The notes below the pieces were generated by a model. It was not told where the DNA came from. It was given only the letters and a program-made list of their open reading frames with translations, and made no database searches. Source: Rhizobium sp. BK251 (GTDB lineage: Bacteria > Pseudomonadota > Alphaproteobacteria > Rhizobiales > Rhizobiaceae). Taken from it: a stretch of 64,000 bases of DNA. Made by a program: the position numbers and the translations under genes. Below are positions 8,490 through 17,958 of the stretch, piece after piece. How positions within the stretch are numbered: the first letter of the stretch is position 1; the number at the start of each line of letters is the position of its first letter. The DNA lies in contig NZ_SLUQ01000001.1 in the NCBI RefSeq assembly GCF_004345245.1, positions 558,001-622,000 on the forward strand, read 5' to 3'.

Positions 8490-9851
8490 TCAGCCGGCAT
8501 TTTCTGCCGGCGCTTTCTTTCTTGCCTCGTGACGCCGCGCGCGGATCGCCGAGGCGATGAAATCTCTCGACAGACTGTGATAGAGCGGTTCGCGCACCAG
8601 CAGGCGCGAGGTGACGAAACCGATCATCGAGACCGCCATGATGGGCAGCACGGCTTGGTGGTCACCGGTCATTTCCAGGATGATGACGAAAGCCGTCATA
8701 GGCGCCTGTACGACGCCCGAGAAATAACCGGCCATTCCCAGGATCGCCGCAAGCGCGATGCTGCTTCCCATGAATGTGCCGACCGCGCTGCCGAAGCCGG
8801 CGCCCACCGAAAGTGCCGGCGCGAAAATGCCGCCCGGGATGCTCGAAATCATCGACAGGAAGCTCGCGAGCAGCTTCGGGATGAAGAAGAAGACGGAAGG
8901 GGCGCTGCCCTCGACCGCAGCCTTCGCAACCTCGTAGCCGGTGCCGAAGGTATCGCCGCCCGAAAGCACGCCGATGATGGCGACGGCGAGGCCGCAGCCG
9001 CCCGCAACCACGACCATACGCCCCAGGGGATGCGGCTGGGCCCAGCGGCGAATCCGCCGCATGAAATAGAGCGAAAAGCCGCTGAAGGCGGCGCCGAGCG
9101 CGCCGCCGCCGATCCCACAGATCAGCATGAGCCCCCAGTCGGCAAGCCGCGTCGGCGCAGCGGATGCCACGCCGAAGTAGTTGTAGTCGCCGGCGATCGC
9201 GAGCGCGGCAAGGCCCGAAAGGATGACGGTGGTCAGTACGAGCCCATTTGCTCGCGATTCATAGCTCCGGCTCATTTCCTCTATCGCAAAGACAACGCCT
9301 GCAAGGGGAGTGTTGAACGCAGCCGCAATGCCGGCGGCCGAGCCGGCTAGAATGAGGCCGCGGGCCTGCGCCATGCCGCCGAAGCGGGCAACGGCCAGCA
9401 TGAAGGCGGCGCCAACCTGCACCGTTGGTCCTTCTCTACCGATCGAAGCGCCTGAGAGCAGGCCGATCAGCGTCAGCAGGATCTTGCCGAATGCGAGTTT
9501 CAGCGAGAGCAGGCTCAGGCGCTCCTTGTCGCTCTGTAGATGCCGGGCGGCCATCGCCTGCGGAATGCCGCTTCCCTGCGCATTAGGAAAGTGCGTAACC
9601 GCCAGATAGGTCGAAAGCACGAAGCCCAGCGGAGTGATAACGAGCGGCAAGAGGTAGGTCCATTCGCCAGCTCCCGTCATGCGGGTAAAGAGAAGCTGGG
9701 TAATGTCGGCGAGCTTGGCAAAGGCGACGCTCATCACGCCGATCGCCAAGGCGCCGAGCCAGAAGATCAACCTTGGCCGCCAGGTATCGAAAGATGCGCG
9801 AAAAACGCTCGCTCGGCGAAGAAGCCGTGATCTTCGATTAGGTAGGAACAT
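8490..9851 (-). CDS. ClC-family chloride channel / H+-Cl- antiporter
   Basis: A 453-residue polytopic inner-membrane protein of the ClC family. The three anion-pathway signatures are present in order: GSGIPQ, GREGPTVQVG and GGIFAP. The glutamate in GREGP is the gating residue, so a proton-coupled antiporter or gated channel is possible; which one cannot be decided by eye. No C-terminal CBS domains are present. I chose the ATG at 9851, which has AAGGAATTGTGC upstream, over a TTG two codons earlier. It converges on the rrf2 gene with only 3 bp between stops, and the rrf2 terminator hairpin lies inside its last codons. Confidence 0.93.
   Translation of the reverse strand: MFLPNRRSRLLRRASVFRASFDTWRPRLIFWLGALAIGVMSVAFAKLADITQLLFTRMTGAGEWTYLLPLVITPLGFVLSTYLAVTHFPNAQGSGIPQAMAARHLQSDKERLSLLSLKLAFGKILLTLIGLLSGASIGREGPTVQVGAAFMLAVARFGGMAQARGLILAGSAAGIAAAFNTPLAGVVFAIEEMSRSYESRANGLVLTTVILSGLAALAIAGDYNYFGVASAAPTRLADWGLMLICGIGGGALGAAFSGFSLYFMRRIRRWAQPHPLGRMVVVAGGCGLAVAIIGVLSGGDTFGTGYEVAKAAVEGSAPSVFFFIPKLLASFLSMISSIPGGIFAPALSVGAGFGSAVGTFMGSSIALAAILGMAGYFSGVVQAPMTAFVIILEMTGDHQAVLPIMAVSMIGFVTSRLLVREPLYHSLSRDFIASAIRARRHEARKKAPAENAG
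8493..8524 (+). terminator. Rho-independent terminator of the Rrf2 gene
   Basis: A perfect stem GCCGGCA / TGCCGGC (8493-8499 with 8505-8511) closes a TTTTC loop and is followed by the T-rich run GCTTTCTTTCTTG. It lies a few bases after the Rrf2 stop and inside the 3' end of the convergent ClC gene. Confidence 0.7.
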
Positions 9852-10089
9852 GCACAATTCCTTGGCGAGGAAGACGGTGGCGGCGCAAGCCCATCTTCTC
9901 TCTAGCTCATAAGCTGCAAAATCGGAAACGCTCTTCAGGCCTTTGCCAACTCGCGTAGCCGCGTGTTTTCAACGCGTTGCCGGGCCAGGAATCGCAGGCG
10001 TCAGCCCTTCAACAATTGTTGATTGGCCTGTCACTCCCATGCTCGGGCACCATTTCGCAGGCAATGCATGCGAACTGAGGGAGGTCAGC

Positions 10090-10476
10090 ATGTTCATTCC
10101 GTCATCGAAGAAGCTTCTTGTGGCTGCGGGTGTTTCACTTCTGCTTGCGACTGCCGCGACCGCTCATCACGGCTGGTCCTGGGCCGAGGCGGATCAGATC
10201 GAGCTTTCCGGCACGATCCACACGATTTCCATGGAGCCGCCGCATCCGACGCTCGAAGTCGCAACCGCAAATGACGGCATCTGGCGCATTGAACTCGGCA
10301 ACCCGCGCCAGACCGAGCGCTCCGGCTTCGTCGAAGGCGTTGCCAAGGTGGGCGACCAGATCGTCGCGCTCGGCAACCGTTCGCTCGACCGGGACGAGAA
10401 GCGCATGAAGGCTGTCCGCATCACCGTCTCCGGCAAGGTCTACAACATCTATCCGGAACGCATCGAGACGAACTGA
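10090..10476 (+). CDS. Small exported protein, DUF6152-like
   Basis: A 128-residue protein with a clear Sec signal peptide (MFIPSSKKLLVAAGVSLLLATAATAHH, cleavage likely after ATA). The mature part starts HHGWSWAEADQIELSGTI and is a small beta-rich domain with repeated short strands. I recognise the pattern as the DUF6152 family of periplasmic proteins of unknown role. The start ATG at 10090 has a strong GAGGGAGGTCAGC upstream; a longer frame begins at 9943 but has no RBS and would bury the signal peptide. The next gene starts 4 bp after the stop and encodes a membrane protein, so the two are probably co-transcribed. Confidence 0.8.
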   Translation: MFIPSSKKLLVAAGVSLLLATAATAHHGWSWAEADQIELSGTIHTISMEPPHPTLEVATANDGIWRIELGNPRQTERSGFVEGVAKVGDQIVALGNRSLDRDEKRMKAVRITVSGKVYNIYPERIETN

Positions 10477-10480
10477 CCGG

Positions 10481-10957
10481 ATGGTGGCGGACATTCTGGA
10501 ATGGCTGGCATTGACGCCGGTCGCGGTCTCGCTGAAGAGATCGGCGATCCTCTACATGTTCGCCAACGCTGCCCATATCCTCTCGATCGGGCTGCTGGTC
10601 GGCGCGATCCTGCCGCTCGATCTCCGTCTTGTCGGCCTCTTCCGCACGGTTCCGCTGGAAGCCGTCGGGCCGTTCCTGTCGCGAGCGGCGGGCTTTGGCT
10701 TATGTGCCGCCGTCGCGACCGGGCTCTGCCTCTTCGCCGTGCGGCCGTTCGAATATGTGCAGAATCCGGCCTTCCTCGCAAAAGTGGGCCTGCTTGCCCT
10801 CGGTGCGGTCAACGTGCTGGTTGTCCATGCGGGGCAGGACTGGCGCATCGCAGTCTCGGATGGCGTCGTCAGTCCGGCGCTGCGTATTTCCGCCGCCCTG
10901 TCGATGATGACCTGGATCGCCGCAATCGTCGCCGGCCGCTGGATAGGATTTCTCTAA
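10481..10957 (+). CDS. Four-helix membrane protein, DUF6644/DUF2214-like
   Basis: A 158-residue protein with four hydrophobic segments (about residues 22-45, 60-85, 95-112 and 130-155). Conserved-looking features are MFANAAHILSIGLLVGAILPLDLRL in helix 1 and a histidine in helix 3 (VLVVHAGQDWR). Paired with the preceding DUF6152-like periplasmic protein 4 bp upstream, it probably forms a small envelope unit. The family is described from memory as one often found in such pairs; no biochemical function can be assigned. The start ATG at 10491-10503 alternatives are less likely than the GTG-containing frame beginning at 10481, which keeps the first helix context intact. Confidence 0.72.
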   Translation: MVADILEWLALTPVAVSLKRSAILYMFANAAHILSIGLLVGAILPLDLRLVGLFRTVPLEAVGPFLSRAAGFGLCAAVATGLCLFAVRPFEYVQNPAFLAKVGLLALGAVNVLVVHAGQDWRIAVSDGVVSPALRISAALSMMTWIAAIVAGRWIGFL

Positions 10958-10981
10958 GGAACTGGAAGCGGTAATAGAGAT

Positions 10982-11000
10982 GATATATATTGACGATATC
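10982..11000. promoter_or_regulatory. AT-rich inverted repeat ahead of vapB
   Basis: GATAT (10982-10986) and ATATC (10996-11000) form an inverted repeat 17 bp before the vapB start, in an AT-rich patch unusual for this window. Toxin-antitoxin operons are usually autorepressed by antitoxin bound at such a site. Confidence 0.4.
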
Positions 11001-11017
11001 AGATATTGGAGACGGCG

Positions 11018-11233
11018 ATGCGTACCCTCATTGACATAGGCGAGGCCGAACTCAAGGCCTTGGATCGAATTGCGAAGGCAAAGAGGGTCTCCAGGGCCGC
11101 CGTCATACGTGAAGCCGTCGACGATTTTCTTGGGCGAAGCAGTGCCGAGCATACCGCCGAGGCCTTCGGACTTTGGGGGAACAGGGTGGTCGACGGATTG
11201 GCCTATCAAGAGAAGATTCGAAGCGAATGGTGA
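11018..11233 (+). CDS. VapB-like ribbon-helix-helix antitoxin
   Basis: A 71-residue antitoxin. The N-terminal strand MRTLIDIGEAELKALDRIA and the helix SRAAVIREAVDDFL form a ribbon-helix-helix DNA-binding fold (about residues 1-45). The C-terminal part (AEAFGLWGNRVVDGLAYQEKIRSEW) is the type that wraps round the toxin. I chose ATG at 11018, with TTGGAGACGGCG upstream, over a TTG at 11006. The end overlaps the PIN toxin gene by 4-7 bp, the usual coupling of antitoxin and toxin. The antitoxin neutralises the toxin and represses the operon. Confidence 0.88.
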   Translation: MRTLIDIGEAELKALDRIAKAKRVSRAAVIREAVDDFLGRSSAEHTAEAFGLWGNRVVDGLAYQEKIRSEW

Positions 11234-11592
11234 ATGCACTCTTCGATACGAATATCCTCATCGACTATCTGAACATGATTCCGCAGGCTCGCGACGAGTT
11301 CCAGCGCTACGAAACACGCGCGATAAGCATCATAACCTGGATGGAGGTGATGATTGGCGCACGTGCCGAGGTTCTGGAGGCAACCCGCGGTTTTCTGAAT
11401 GGTTTTCGTGTCGTGCCGCTCGACGGCACCATTGCCGAGCGAACCGTCGCCATCAGGCAGGCCCACCGTCTGAAACTGCCGGACGCTATCATCTGGGCAA
11501 CCGCGGATACTCAGTCGTTGCTTCTGGTCACAAGGAACACGAAGGACTTCCAGCCCGACCTGCCCGGCATACGCATTCCGTATCAGCTTTGA
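11227..11592 (+). CDS. VapC-like PIN-domain toxin
   Basis: A 121-residue PIN nuclease. Acidic residues of the metal site are visible: D8 in LFDTNILIDY, E38 in TWMEVMIGA, and the late pair in LPDAIIWATAD, followed by VTRNTKDF. VapC proteins cleave RNA, often initiator or other tRNAs, and arrest growth when the antitoxin is lost. The start is ATG at 11227, or the GTG at 11230 that forms a GTGA overlap with the vapB stop. All catalytic positions look intact, so the toxin is likely active. Confidence 0.9.
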   Translation: MVNALFDTNILIDYLNMIPQARDEFQRYETRAISIITWMEVMIGARAEVLEATRGFLNGFRVVPLDGTIAERTVAIRQAHRLKLPDAIIWATADTQSLLLVTRNTKDFQPDLPGIRIPYQL

Positions 11593-11629
11593 CCGATCAC
11601 GGCGAGTGTGAGCGGGCAGTCAGCTCCCC

Positions 11630-13282
11630 CTACCTGTCGCTCACCTGCCATCTCGGATTGATCCAGGGCTCCTGGTTGGAGCGCGGCAGCGGTTGCTGGC
11701 CGAGGATGTGATCGGCGGCCTTCTCCCCGGTCATGATCGATGGGCCGTTCAGGTTGCCGTAGGTCACGTGCGGGAAGACCGATGAATCGGCAACGCGCAG
11801 CCCGTCAACGCCGATGACACGCGCCTCGGGGTCGACGACCGCCATCGGGTCGTTCCTGTCGCCCATCTTGCAGGTGCCGCAGGGGTGATAGGCGCTCTCC
11901 AGGTGTTCGCGCAGGAATTCGTCGATCTCGTCGTCCGTCTGGACATGCTGGCCGGGCTGGATTTCGGGACCGCGGAATTCGTCGAATGTCGTCTGGCTGA
12001 AGATTTCGCGGGTGAGCCGCACGCAGTGGCGGAACTTCTCCCAGTCCTCCGGATGGCTCATGTAGTTGAAGCGGATGATCGGGTCGTCCTGCGGATCCGC
12101 GGACCGTAGCGTGACATTGCCGCGTGACTTCGAAAGATTGTAGCCAACGTGCACCTGGAAGCCGTGCGTATTAGCGGCCGCCTTGCCGTCGTAGCTCACC
12201 GCGACCGGCAGGAAGTGGTACTGGATGTCGGGCTGCTTGACGCCGGGCGCCGATCGCAGGAAGGCGCAAGCCTCGAACTGGTTGGAGGCGCCGAGGCCTC
12301 GCTTGGAAAGCAGCCACTGCGCGCCCGCCACGCCTTGCCAGAACCACGGCAGCCAGGAATAGAGCGAGACCGGCTTGGTGCTGACCTGCTGGAAATAGAA
12401 CTCCATGTGGTCCTGAAGATTGGCGCCGACGCCCGGCCGGTCCACCTTCACCTCGATCCCCATCTCCTTCAGATGCGCGGCCGGGCCGATGCCGGAGAGC
12501 ATCAGCAGCTTCGGCGAGTTGAACGACGACGCGGAAACGACCACCTCGCGGTTCGCCCTGACGATCTCGATCTTGCCGTCGCGCTCGATTTCGACGCCGG
12601 TCGCACGCCCGTTTTCCAGCACGGTCCTGCGGGCAAAGCAGCGGATGAGCTCGACGTTCGGCCGCTTGAGCGCGGGTTTCAGATAGGCGTTGGCGGCCGA
12701 CCAGCGACGACCTTGCCAGATCGTCTGCTCCATCAGGCCGAAGCCTTCCTGCTTGCTGCCGTTATAGTCTTCCGTCGTCTCGAATCCCGCCTGCTTCCCG
12801 GCGTTGAGGAATGCGTGGAAGAGGGGGTTCCTCACCGGGCCGCGCTGGACATGCAGCGGCCCATTCGTGCCGCGCCAGCCTTCCTCGCCGCCATGGCTGT
12901 GTTCCATCCGCTTGAAGTAGGGAAGCACGTCGGCATAGGCCCAGCCGCGCGCGCCGAGGTCCTCCCAGCGGTTGAAGTCCTCAGCGTGGCCGCGCACGTA
13001 GACGAGGCCGTTGATGGACGACGATCCGCCGATGACCTTGCCGCGGGGCGCGGTAATGCGGCGATTGTTGAGGTTCGGCTCCGGCTCGGAAAGATAACCC
13101 CAGTTGTAGCGCTTCATGCTCATCGGCCAGGCGAGCGCCGCCGGCATCTGGATGAAAGGTCCGATGTCGCTACCGCCGAACTCCAGCACGAGCACGGAAT
13201 GCTTGCCGTCCTCCGAAAGCCGGTAGGCGAGCGCCGAGCCCGCCGAACCCGATCCGACGATGATGTAGTCTGCCTGCCGCAT
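11630..13282 (-). CDS. betA: Choline dehydrogenase, BetA
   Basis: A 550-residue GMC-family flavoenzyme that oxidises choline to betaine aldehyde at the inner membrane. The FAD-binding Rossmann motif [18 protein letters not shown] is at residues 6-23, the GMC signature [14 protein letters not shown] at about 80-95, and the C-terminal catalytic region includes HPCGTCKMG and [21 protein letters not shown] chose the ATG at 13282 with AAGGGAAAGAT upstream; the open frame extends much further but without motifs. It is the last gene of the betI-betC-betB-betA cluster and starts 56 bp after betB. Confidence 0.97.
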   Translation of the reverse strand: MRQADYIIVGSGSAGSALAYRLSEDGKHSVLVLEFGGSDIGPFIQMPAALAWPMSMKRYNWGYLSEPEPNLNNRRITAPRGKVIGGSSSINGLVYVRGHAEDFNRWEDLGARGWAYADVLPYFKRMEHSHGGEEGWRGTNGPLHVQRGPVRNPLFHAFLNAGKQAGFETTEDYNGSKQEGFGLMEQTIWQGRRWSAANAYLKPALKRPNVELIRCFARRTVLENGRATGVEIERDGKIEIVRANREVVVSASSFNSPKLLMLSGIGPAAHLKEMGIEVKVDRPGVGANLQDHMEFYFQQVSTKPVSLYSWLPWFWQGVAGAQWLLSKRGLGASNQFEACAFLRSAPGVKQPDIQYHFLPVAVSYDGKAAANTHGFQVHVGYNLSKSRGNVTLRSADPQDDPIIRFNYMSHPEDWEKFRHCVRLTREIFSQTTFDEFRGPEIQPGQHVQTDDEIDEFLREHLESAYHPCGTCKMGDRNDPMAVVDPEARVIGVDGLRVADSSVFPHVTYGNLNGPSIMTGEKAADHILGQQPLPRSNQEPWINPRWQVSDR

Positions 13283-13338
13283 ATCTTTCCCTTGCGCGTC
13301 TGCCTGCTGTTTCGCGTCGCCTCGCCGCACTTCGATGG

Positions 13339-14802
13339 TCAGTATGGCGCCTGCACAGGCCCCATGCCCACATAAACCGTCTTCAGTTCCGAGTAGTGTT
13401 CCAGCGCGGCGAGCGAATTCTCGCGTCCGAAGCCGGATTGCTTCGAGCCGCCGAAGGGGATCTCGACCGGGCACAGATTGTAGGTGTTGATCCAGAGCGT
13501 GCCGGCTTCCAGCCGGTCGACGACGCGGTGGGCGCGGGTCAGGTCGGCGGTGAAGACACCGCCCGACAGGCCGAATTCCGTCCCGTTGGCGCGGCCGATC
13601 ACCTCCGCCTCGTCATCGAAGTCGAGCACGCACATGACCGGGCCGAAAATCTCCTCCCGCGCGATCGTCATCTTGTCCGTCACGTCGGCGAACACTGTCG
13701 GCTGCACATAATAGCCTTCGCCGGATACATGGTTGGGGATACCGCCGCCGGTCAGCAGCCTCGCGCCCTCCGCCTTGCCTTTGTCGATGTAGGAAAGCAC
13801 CTTGTCGCGCTGGGCGCGGGAAACCATCGGGCCCAGCTGCGTCGCCTCGTCCATCGGGTCGCCGATCAGGATCGCCTCCGTGCGCGCTTTCAGCCGCTCG
13901 AGGAATTCGCCCTTGATCTTCTTCTGCACGAAGACGCGGGTGCCGTTCGAGCAGACTTGGCCGGTCGAATAGAAGTTGCCGAGCATCGCGCCGCCGATCG
14001 CCGAGTCGAGGTCCGCGTCGTCGAAGACGATAAGCGGCGACTTGCCGCCGAGCTCCATCGTCACCTGCTTCAGGCTGCCTGCGGCGGCGGCGGCCACCTT
14101 CCTGCCCGTCGGCACCGAACCGGTCAGCGACACCTTCGCCACGTCCGGATGGTTGACGAGCAGGGGGCCTGTCTCCCGGTCACCCTGGATGACGTTGTAG
14201 AGGCCCTTCGGCAGACCCGCCTCGTGCAGGATTTCGGCGATCTTCAGCGCACCGAGCGGTGTGCTCTCCGATGGCTTGAAGACCATGGCATTGCCGGCGA
14301 TGAGGGCAGGGGCGCCTTTCCAGCAGGCGATCTGCTGCGGGTAGTTCCAGGCGCCGATGCCGACGCAGACGCCGAGCGGGACGCGCTTCGTATAGGCGAA
14401 ATCCTGCCCCAACGGAATGTAACTGCCGTTAAGGCCTGCCGCGGCGACGCCCCCGAAGAACTCGAAGGAATCGGCCCCAGAGGTGGGATCGGCGACGATC
14501 GTCTCCTGGATCGGCTTGCCGGTGTCGAGCGTCTCGAGCTCGGAAAGTTCGCGGTTGCGCTCGCGCATGATATCGGCTGCCCGCTTCAGGATGCGGCCGC
14601 GCGCCGTCGGGCTCATCGCCGCCCATTCCGGCTGGGCGCGCTTGGCCGCAGCGATCGCCCTTTCGACAATCGCGGGCGTTGCCGCGTGCAGCCTGGCGAT
14701 TACCTCGCCGGTTGCCGGATAGATGCTTTCGATAACGGTGCCGCTCGCGTCCTCGACATATTCTCCGTCGATGAAGTGGGAGGCTTTCGGTTGGGCTTTC
14801 AT
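13339..14802 (-). CDS. betB: Betaine aldehyde dehydrogenase, BetB
   Basis: A 487-residue NAD(P)-dependent aldehyde dehydrogenase that converts betaine aldehyde to glycine betaine. The general-base glutamate is in [20 protein letters not shown] and the nucleophilic cysteine in [15 protein letters not shown]. The start [21 protein letters not shown] and the end [23 protein letters not shown] are characteristic of BetB. It begins 1 bp after the betC stop, which implies coupled translation. The length equals what I recall for the Sinorhizobium enzyme. Confidence 0.97.
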   Translation of the reverse strand: MKAQPKASHFIDGEYVEDASGTVIESIYPATGEVIARLHAATPAIVERAIAAAKRAQPEWAAMSPTARGRILKRAADIMRERNRELSELETLDTGKPIQETIVADPTSGADSFEFFGGVAAAGLNGSYIPLGQDFAYTKRVPLGVCVGIGAWNYPQQIACWKGAPALIAGNAMVFKPSESTPLGALKIAEILHEAGLPKGLYNVIQGDRETGPLLVNHPDVAKVSLTGSVPTGRKVAAAAAGSLKQVTMELGGKSPLIVFDDADLDSAIGGAMLGNFYSTGQVCSNGTRVFVQKKIKGEFLERLKARTEAILIGDPMDEATQLGPMVSRAQRDKVLSYIDKGKAEGARLLTGGGIPNHVSGEGYYVQPTVFADVTDKMTIAREEIFGPVMCVLDFDDEAEVIGRANGTEFGLSGGVFTADLTRAHRVVDRLEAGTLWINTYNLCPVEIPFGGSKQSGFGRENSLAALEHYSELKTVYVGMGPVQAPY

Positions 14803-14803
14803 C

Positions 14804-16333
14804 TCACTCTCCCCGCGGATAGCGTTTGGATTCTTCGAGGATGTTCAGGTCCATGTGGTTGCGCATGTAGCGCTCGGAGGCTTTCTGCAGAGGCTGGTGG
14901 TCCCACGGGAAATAGGAGCCGTTGCGCAGCGCCTCGTAGACCACCCAGCGGCGCGCCTGGCTTTCGCGCACGGAAGCGTCGAATGCGCCCATGTCCCAGC
15001 GCTCTTCGCGTTTCCTTCGAAACAGTGCCACGACGTCGGCAAAATCCGGATCGTGGGCGAGGTTCGCCAGTTCCAGCGGATCGCTCTCGAGATCGAAGAG
15101 CTGGTCGGGATCGAGCATGCAGTGGACGTATTTCCAGCGGCCCTCGCGGATGCAGACGAGTGGCGCGTAGGAACCTTCCGCCGCATATTCCATCAGGACC
15201 GGCTCGGTACGCTCTACTCCGTTCATCATCGGCACAAGGCTCACGCCGTCCGTCCAGGGCTTGACCTCGTCCATCGAAATTCCGGCAAGGTCGGCCAGCG
15301 TCGGCGTCACGTCGACATTCGAGGTCGGCGTCAGATGCAGGCCGGGTGCAATCCCGGGGCCGGCAATCATCAGCGGCACGCGCGCGGAGCCTTCGAAGAA
15401 GTTCATCTTGAACCACAACCCGCGCTCGCCCAGCATGTCACCGTGGTCGGAGCAGAAGAGGATCAGCGTGTCGTCGAGCATCCGCGTCCGCGTCAGCGTG
15501 TCGACCAGTTCGCCGATCTTCTCGTCGAGGTAGGAGATGTTTGCGAAATAGGCCCTGCGCGAGCGGCGGATATCTTCCTCCGTGACATCGAAGTTCTGAT
15601 AGTCGCAGGAGTGGATGATGCGCTTTGAGTGCGGATCCTGCTGGTCATCGGCAAGCACGCCCACTTCCGGCAGCAGGTGCTCGCAATCTTCGTATAGATC
15701 CCAGAATTTCTTGCGAGCCACATAGGGGTCGTGCGGATGGGTGAAGGAGACCGTCAGGCACCAGGGCCGGCGTCCTGCGTCGTCATTCTCGCGGGAAAGA
15801 TGGTAGAGCTTCTGGCTGGCGAGGAACGCGACCTCGTCGTCATATTCCATCTGGTTGGTGATCTCGGCCACACCCGCCCCGGTCACCGAGCCGAGATTGT
15901 GATACCACCAGTCGATCCGCTCGCCGGGCTTGCGATAGTCCGGCGTCCAGCCGAAGTCGGCGGGATAGATGTCGGTCGTCAGCCGCTCCTCGAAGCCGTG
16001 CAGCTGGTCGGGGCCGACGAAATGCATCTTGCCTGAGAGAGCGGTGTAATAGCCGGCCCGGCGCAGATGGTGCGCATAGGTCGGGATCGAGGAGGCATAT
16101 TCGGCGGCGTTGTCGTAGACGGCGGTGCGGCTCGGCAACTGCCCGGCCATGAAGGAGGCGCGCGCCGGCGCGCAGAGCGGCGAGGATGTATAATTGTTGC
16201 GGAAACGGGCCGATCGTGCGGCGAGCGCCTTCAGGTGCGGCGCATGCAGGAATTCTGCCGGCCCGTCCGGAAAGAACTTTCCGTTGAGCTGATCCACCAT
16301 GATGATCAGTATGTTGGGTTTCGACTGGCTCAA
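14804..16333 (-). CDS. betC: Choline-sulfatase, BetC
   Basis: A 509-residue sulfatase that hydrolyses choline-O-sulfate to choline and sulfate, feeding BetA. The formylglycine signature is at C54 in [12 protein letters not shown], the position known for the rhizobial enzyme. The N-terminal metal ligands are in [12 protein letters not shown], and later metal-site residues are in [19 protein letters not shown]. The C-terminal extension ending [21 protein letters not shown] matches the BetC subfamily. An anaerobic or FGE-type activator is required but is not in this window. BetC links this operon to the nearby sulfate genes, because its second product is sulfate. Confidence 0.97.
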   Translation of the reverse strand: MSQSKPNILIIMVDQLNGKFFPDGPAEFLHAPHLKALAARSARFRNNYTSSPLCAPARASFMAGQLPSRTAVYDNAAEYASSIPTYAHHLRRAGYYTALSGKMHFVGPDQLHGFEERLTTDIYPADFGWTPDYRKPGERIDWWYHNLGSVTGAGVAEITNQMEYDDEVAFLASQKLYHLSRENDDAGRRPWCLTVSFTHPHDPYVARKKFWDLYEDCEHLLPEVGVLADDQQDPHSKRIIHSCDYQNFDVTEEDIRRSRRAYFANISYLDEKIGELVDTLTRTRMLDDTLILFCSDHGDMLGERGLWFKMNFFEGSARVPLMIAGPGIAPGLHLTPTSNVDVTPTLADLAGISMDEVKPWTDGVSLVPMMNGVERTEPVLMEYAAEGSYAPLVCIREGRWKYVHCMLDPDQLFDLESDPLELANLAHDPDFADVVALFRRKREERWDMGAFDASVRESQARRWVVYEALRNGSYFPWDHQPLQKASERYMRNHMDLNILEESKRYPRGE

Positions 16334-16427
16334 CGGGTTGGTCCCTCTGCGATCGTGTTCGGGTCTTTCTCGAAATCGCCGTTCCGGATGAGCCGGCGAT
16401 TTCCGGCGTGGGGACGGATGCGATCTA

Positions 16428-17015
16428 TCATCTCCTCACCGCCTCCAATTGCCTGGTCAGATAGTCCTCCGTGAGCGCGACAGATGCCTCGATGCTGACG
16501 GGGGCCGATTTCAGACTTTGCCGGATGTAGAGCCCGTCGATCATCGCGGCCGCGCCTTCGGCGATGCGTTCCGCGTCATCGCTCGCGCACAGGCGCTTCA
16601 GGTTCGCTATCAGGTTGGAACGCAGCCGCCGCGCATAGACCACGAGATAGCGCCGCGTCTCCTCCGAGCGCTGCGCCTCGGCGTAGAAGGCAAGCCAGGC
16701 CGCGATTGTTTCCGGCATGAACTGGTTTGCCTGGAAGCTGACCCGGATGATTGCCGACAGCTTTTCGCGCGGCGTGTCCACCGCCTTCAGTGCTGTCACG
16801 GCATCGTCGCGTAACTGCCTTAGAAGACTGCGGACGGTCTCGATCAGCAACTGCTCCTTGCTGCCGAAATAGTGGTGGGCGAGCGCGGCAGAAACACCTG
16901 CCTGCCGGGCGATCTCGGACATGGTGACGGTCAGCGAGCCGTGATCGCCGATCACGCGCAACGCCGCATCTACAAGCGCCTTGCGGCGCACCGGCTCCAT
17001 TCCAACCTTCGGCAT
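16428..17015 (-). CDS. betI: TetR-family repressor of choline genes, BetI
   Basis: A 195-residue TetR regulator, the choline-responsive repressor of the bet operon. The HTH is near the N-terminus (SLTVTMSEIARQAGVSAALAHHYF, about residues 27-50), and the opening PKVGMEPVRRKALVDAALRVI is typical of BetI. In the ligand domain, the QFMPETIAAWLAFYAEAQ stretch is also family-specific. The start ATG at 17015 follows GGGAAGGGTCGGAC. It is the first gene of the operon, 94 bp ahead of betC, and a near-perfect operator lies 30 bp upstream of its start. Confidence 0.96.
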   Translation of the reverse strand: MPKVGMEPVRRKALVDAALRVIGDHGSLTVTMSEIARQAGVSAALAHHYFGSKEQLLIETVRSLLRQLRDDAVTALKAVDTPREKLSAIIRVSFQANQFMPETIAAWLAFYAEAQRSEETRRYLVVYARRLRSNLIANLKRLCASDDAERIAEGAAAMIDGLYIRQSLKSAPVSIEASVALTEDYLTRQLEAVRR

Positions 17016-17045
17016 GTCCGACCCTTCCCTTGGGTCAGTTTATTT

Positions 17046-17065
17046 TTGATTGATCCGTCAATCAA
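17046..17065. promoter_or_regulatory. BetI-type operator
   Basis: TTGATTGATCCGTCAATCAA is a perfect inverted repeat with 8-bp arms and a 4-bp spacer, located 31 bp upstream of betI and 122 bp upstream of the divergent hdeD-like gene. TTGA/TCAA dyads are what BetI recognises in other bacteria. It is the best-supported operator in the window. Confidence 0.75.
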
Positions 17066-17187
17066 TAAAAAAATCGACAGAGTTATGCGATTGCTGGTTG
17101 AGGATGGGACGGGCTTTCCAAAGCTTGTTGCTGCACCACATTCTCTGCTATCCTTCTAATATTCGCTGGGAAAATGGGGTGAATGTC

Positions 17188-17736
17188 ATGGCAAATGTTT
17201 ATGATCAGGTTCCATCCACCGGCTTGCAGTCCAAGTGGATCTGGTTTGTCATACTTGGCGTGTTGTTGTTGATTTGCGGCGGCATCGCTTTCGGCAACCT
17301 GCTGGTCGCGACTGTGGTCTCTGTATATTATGTCGGTGCGCTGATGCTCGTTGGCGGCATCATCCATCTCATCCAGGCATTCCAGGTTAGGGGATGGGAG
17401 CACGTTCTCTTCTGGTCGCTGAGCGCGCTGCTCTACCTGCTTGCCGGCTTATTCACCTTCATGAATCCCATTCTGGCGTCGGCGGCACTAACGCTCTTCC
17501 TTGCCATCGCCCTGTTGGCGGCGGGCCTTTTCCGCGTCTGGGTCGGCCTGCGCCTGCGACCGCACAAGGGCTGGGGCTGGATCGTGACCGGTGGCGTCGT
17601 GACCGTGCTTGCGGGTTTCGTCATTGCGCTCGGCTGGCCCGTCAACAGCCTCTGGATCCTCGGCCTCTTCCTTGCGATCGACCTGGTTTTCCAGGGCTGG
17701 GCCCTGATCGCGTTCGGTTTTGGCATCCGTGCCTGA
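17188..17736 (+). CDS. HdeD-family (DUF308) membrane protein
   Basis: A 182-residue inner-membrane protein with six hydrophobic helices arranged as pairs, the hallmark of the HdeD/DUF308 family. The opening SKWIWFVILGVLLLICGGIAFGN and the GWGWIVTGGVVTVLAGFVIALGWP repeat unit are typical. HdeD is linked to acid resistance in enterobacteria; in rhizobia its role is not established. The start is ATG at 17188; a GTG three codons upstream is possible. It is divergent from betI and shares the 172-bp region holding the BetI operator, so choline or osmotic control is possible. A strong terminator follows. Confidence 0.9.
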   Translation: MANVYDQVPSTGLQSKWIWFVILGVLLLICGGIAFGNLLVATVVSVYYVGALMLVGGIIHLIQAFQVRGWEHVLFWSLSALLYLLAGLFTFMNPILASAALTLFLAIALLAAGLFRVWVGLRLRPHKGWGWIVTGGVVTVLAGFVIALGWPVNSLWILGLFLAIDLVFQGWALIAFGFGIRA

Positions 17737-17738
17737 AT

Positions 17739-17788
17739 GGCGAAGGCGGTCGAAAACGGCCGCTTTCGCCCCCAGTTTCCTTTTTGAC
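17739..17788 (+). terminator. Rho-independent terminator after hdeD-like gene
   Basis: An 11-bp stem (17739-17749 with 17760-17770, one G-T pair) closes a loop of about 10 bases and is followed by CCCAGTTTCCTTTTTG. It starts 2 bp after the stop codon. Confidence 0.75.
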
Positions 17789-17812
17789 AATATAATCACA
17801 TAGCGTTACAAT
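17784..17812 (+). promoter_or_regulatory. Strong sigma70-type promoter
   Basis: TTGACA (17784-17789), a 17-bp AT-rich spacer and TACAAT (17807-17812) make an almost consensus housekeeping promoter, directly after the hdeD terminator. Transcription should begin near 17819, about 140 nt before the ParD-like gene. Confidence 0.65.
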
Positions 17813-17818
17813 TTTTAT

Positions 17819-17958
17819 CCGTCGTGAGCACGGCGGGACGTTGAGTACGTCAAAAGAACAATAAGAAGGTGCCGGCGCACGAACGCCGGTCAAGGCCAGG
17901 AATTGTAATGCGTCCCCTTGGGCAGGCACTGCCCACCGAATGAACAGGGAGCAATTTC
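17819..17958 (+). ncRNA. Structured leader or small RNA upstream of ParD-like gene
   Basis: The 140 nt between the predicted start site and the ParD-like ORF contain two stable hairpins: CCGGCG/CGCCGG (17872-17889) and GGGCA/TGCCC (17920-17934), the second ending 24 bp before the start codon. This may be a regulatory leader or an independent small RNA. No family is recognised. Confidence 0.35.

Noticed and set aside
12149..15264. Very long open frames on the plus strand across betA, betB and betC
   Set aside because: They lie antisense to well-recognised bet genes, lack RBS and motifs, and are compositional shadows of high-GC coding DNA.
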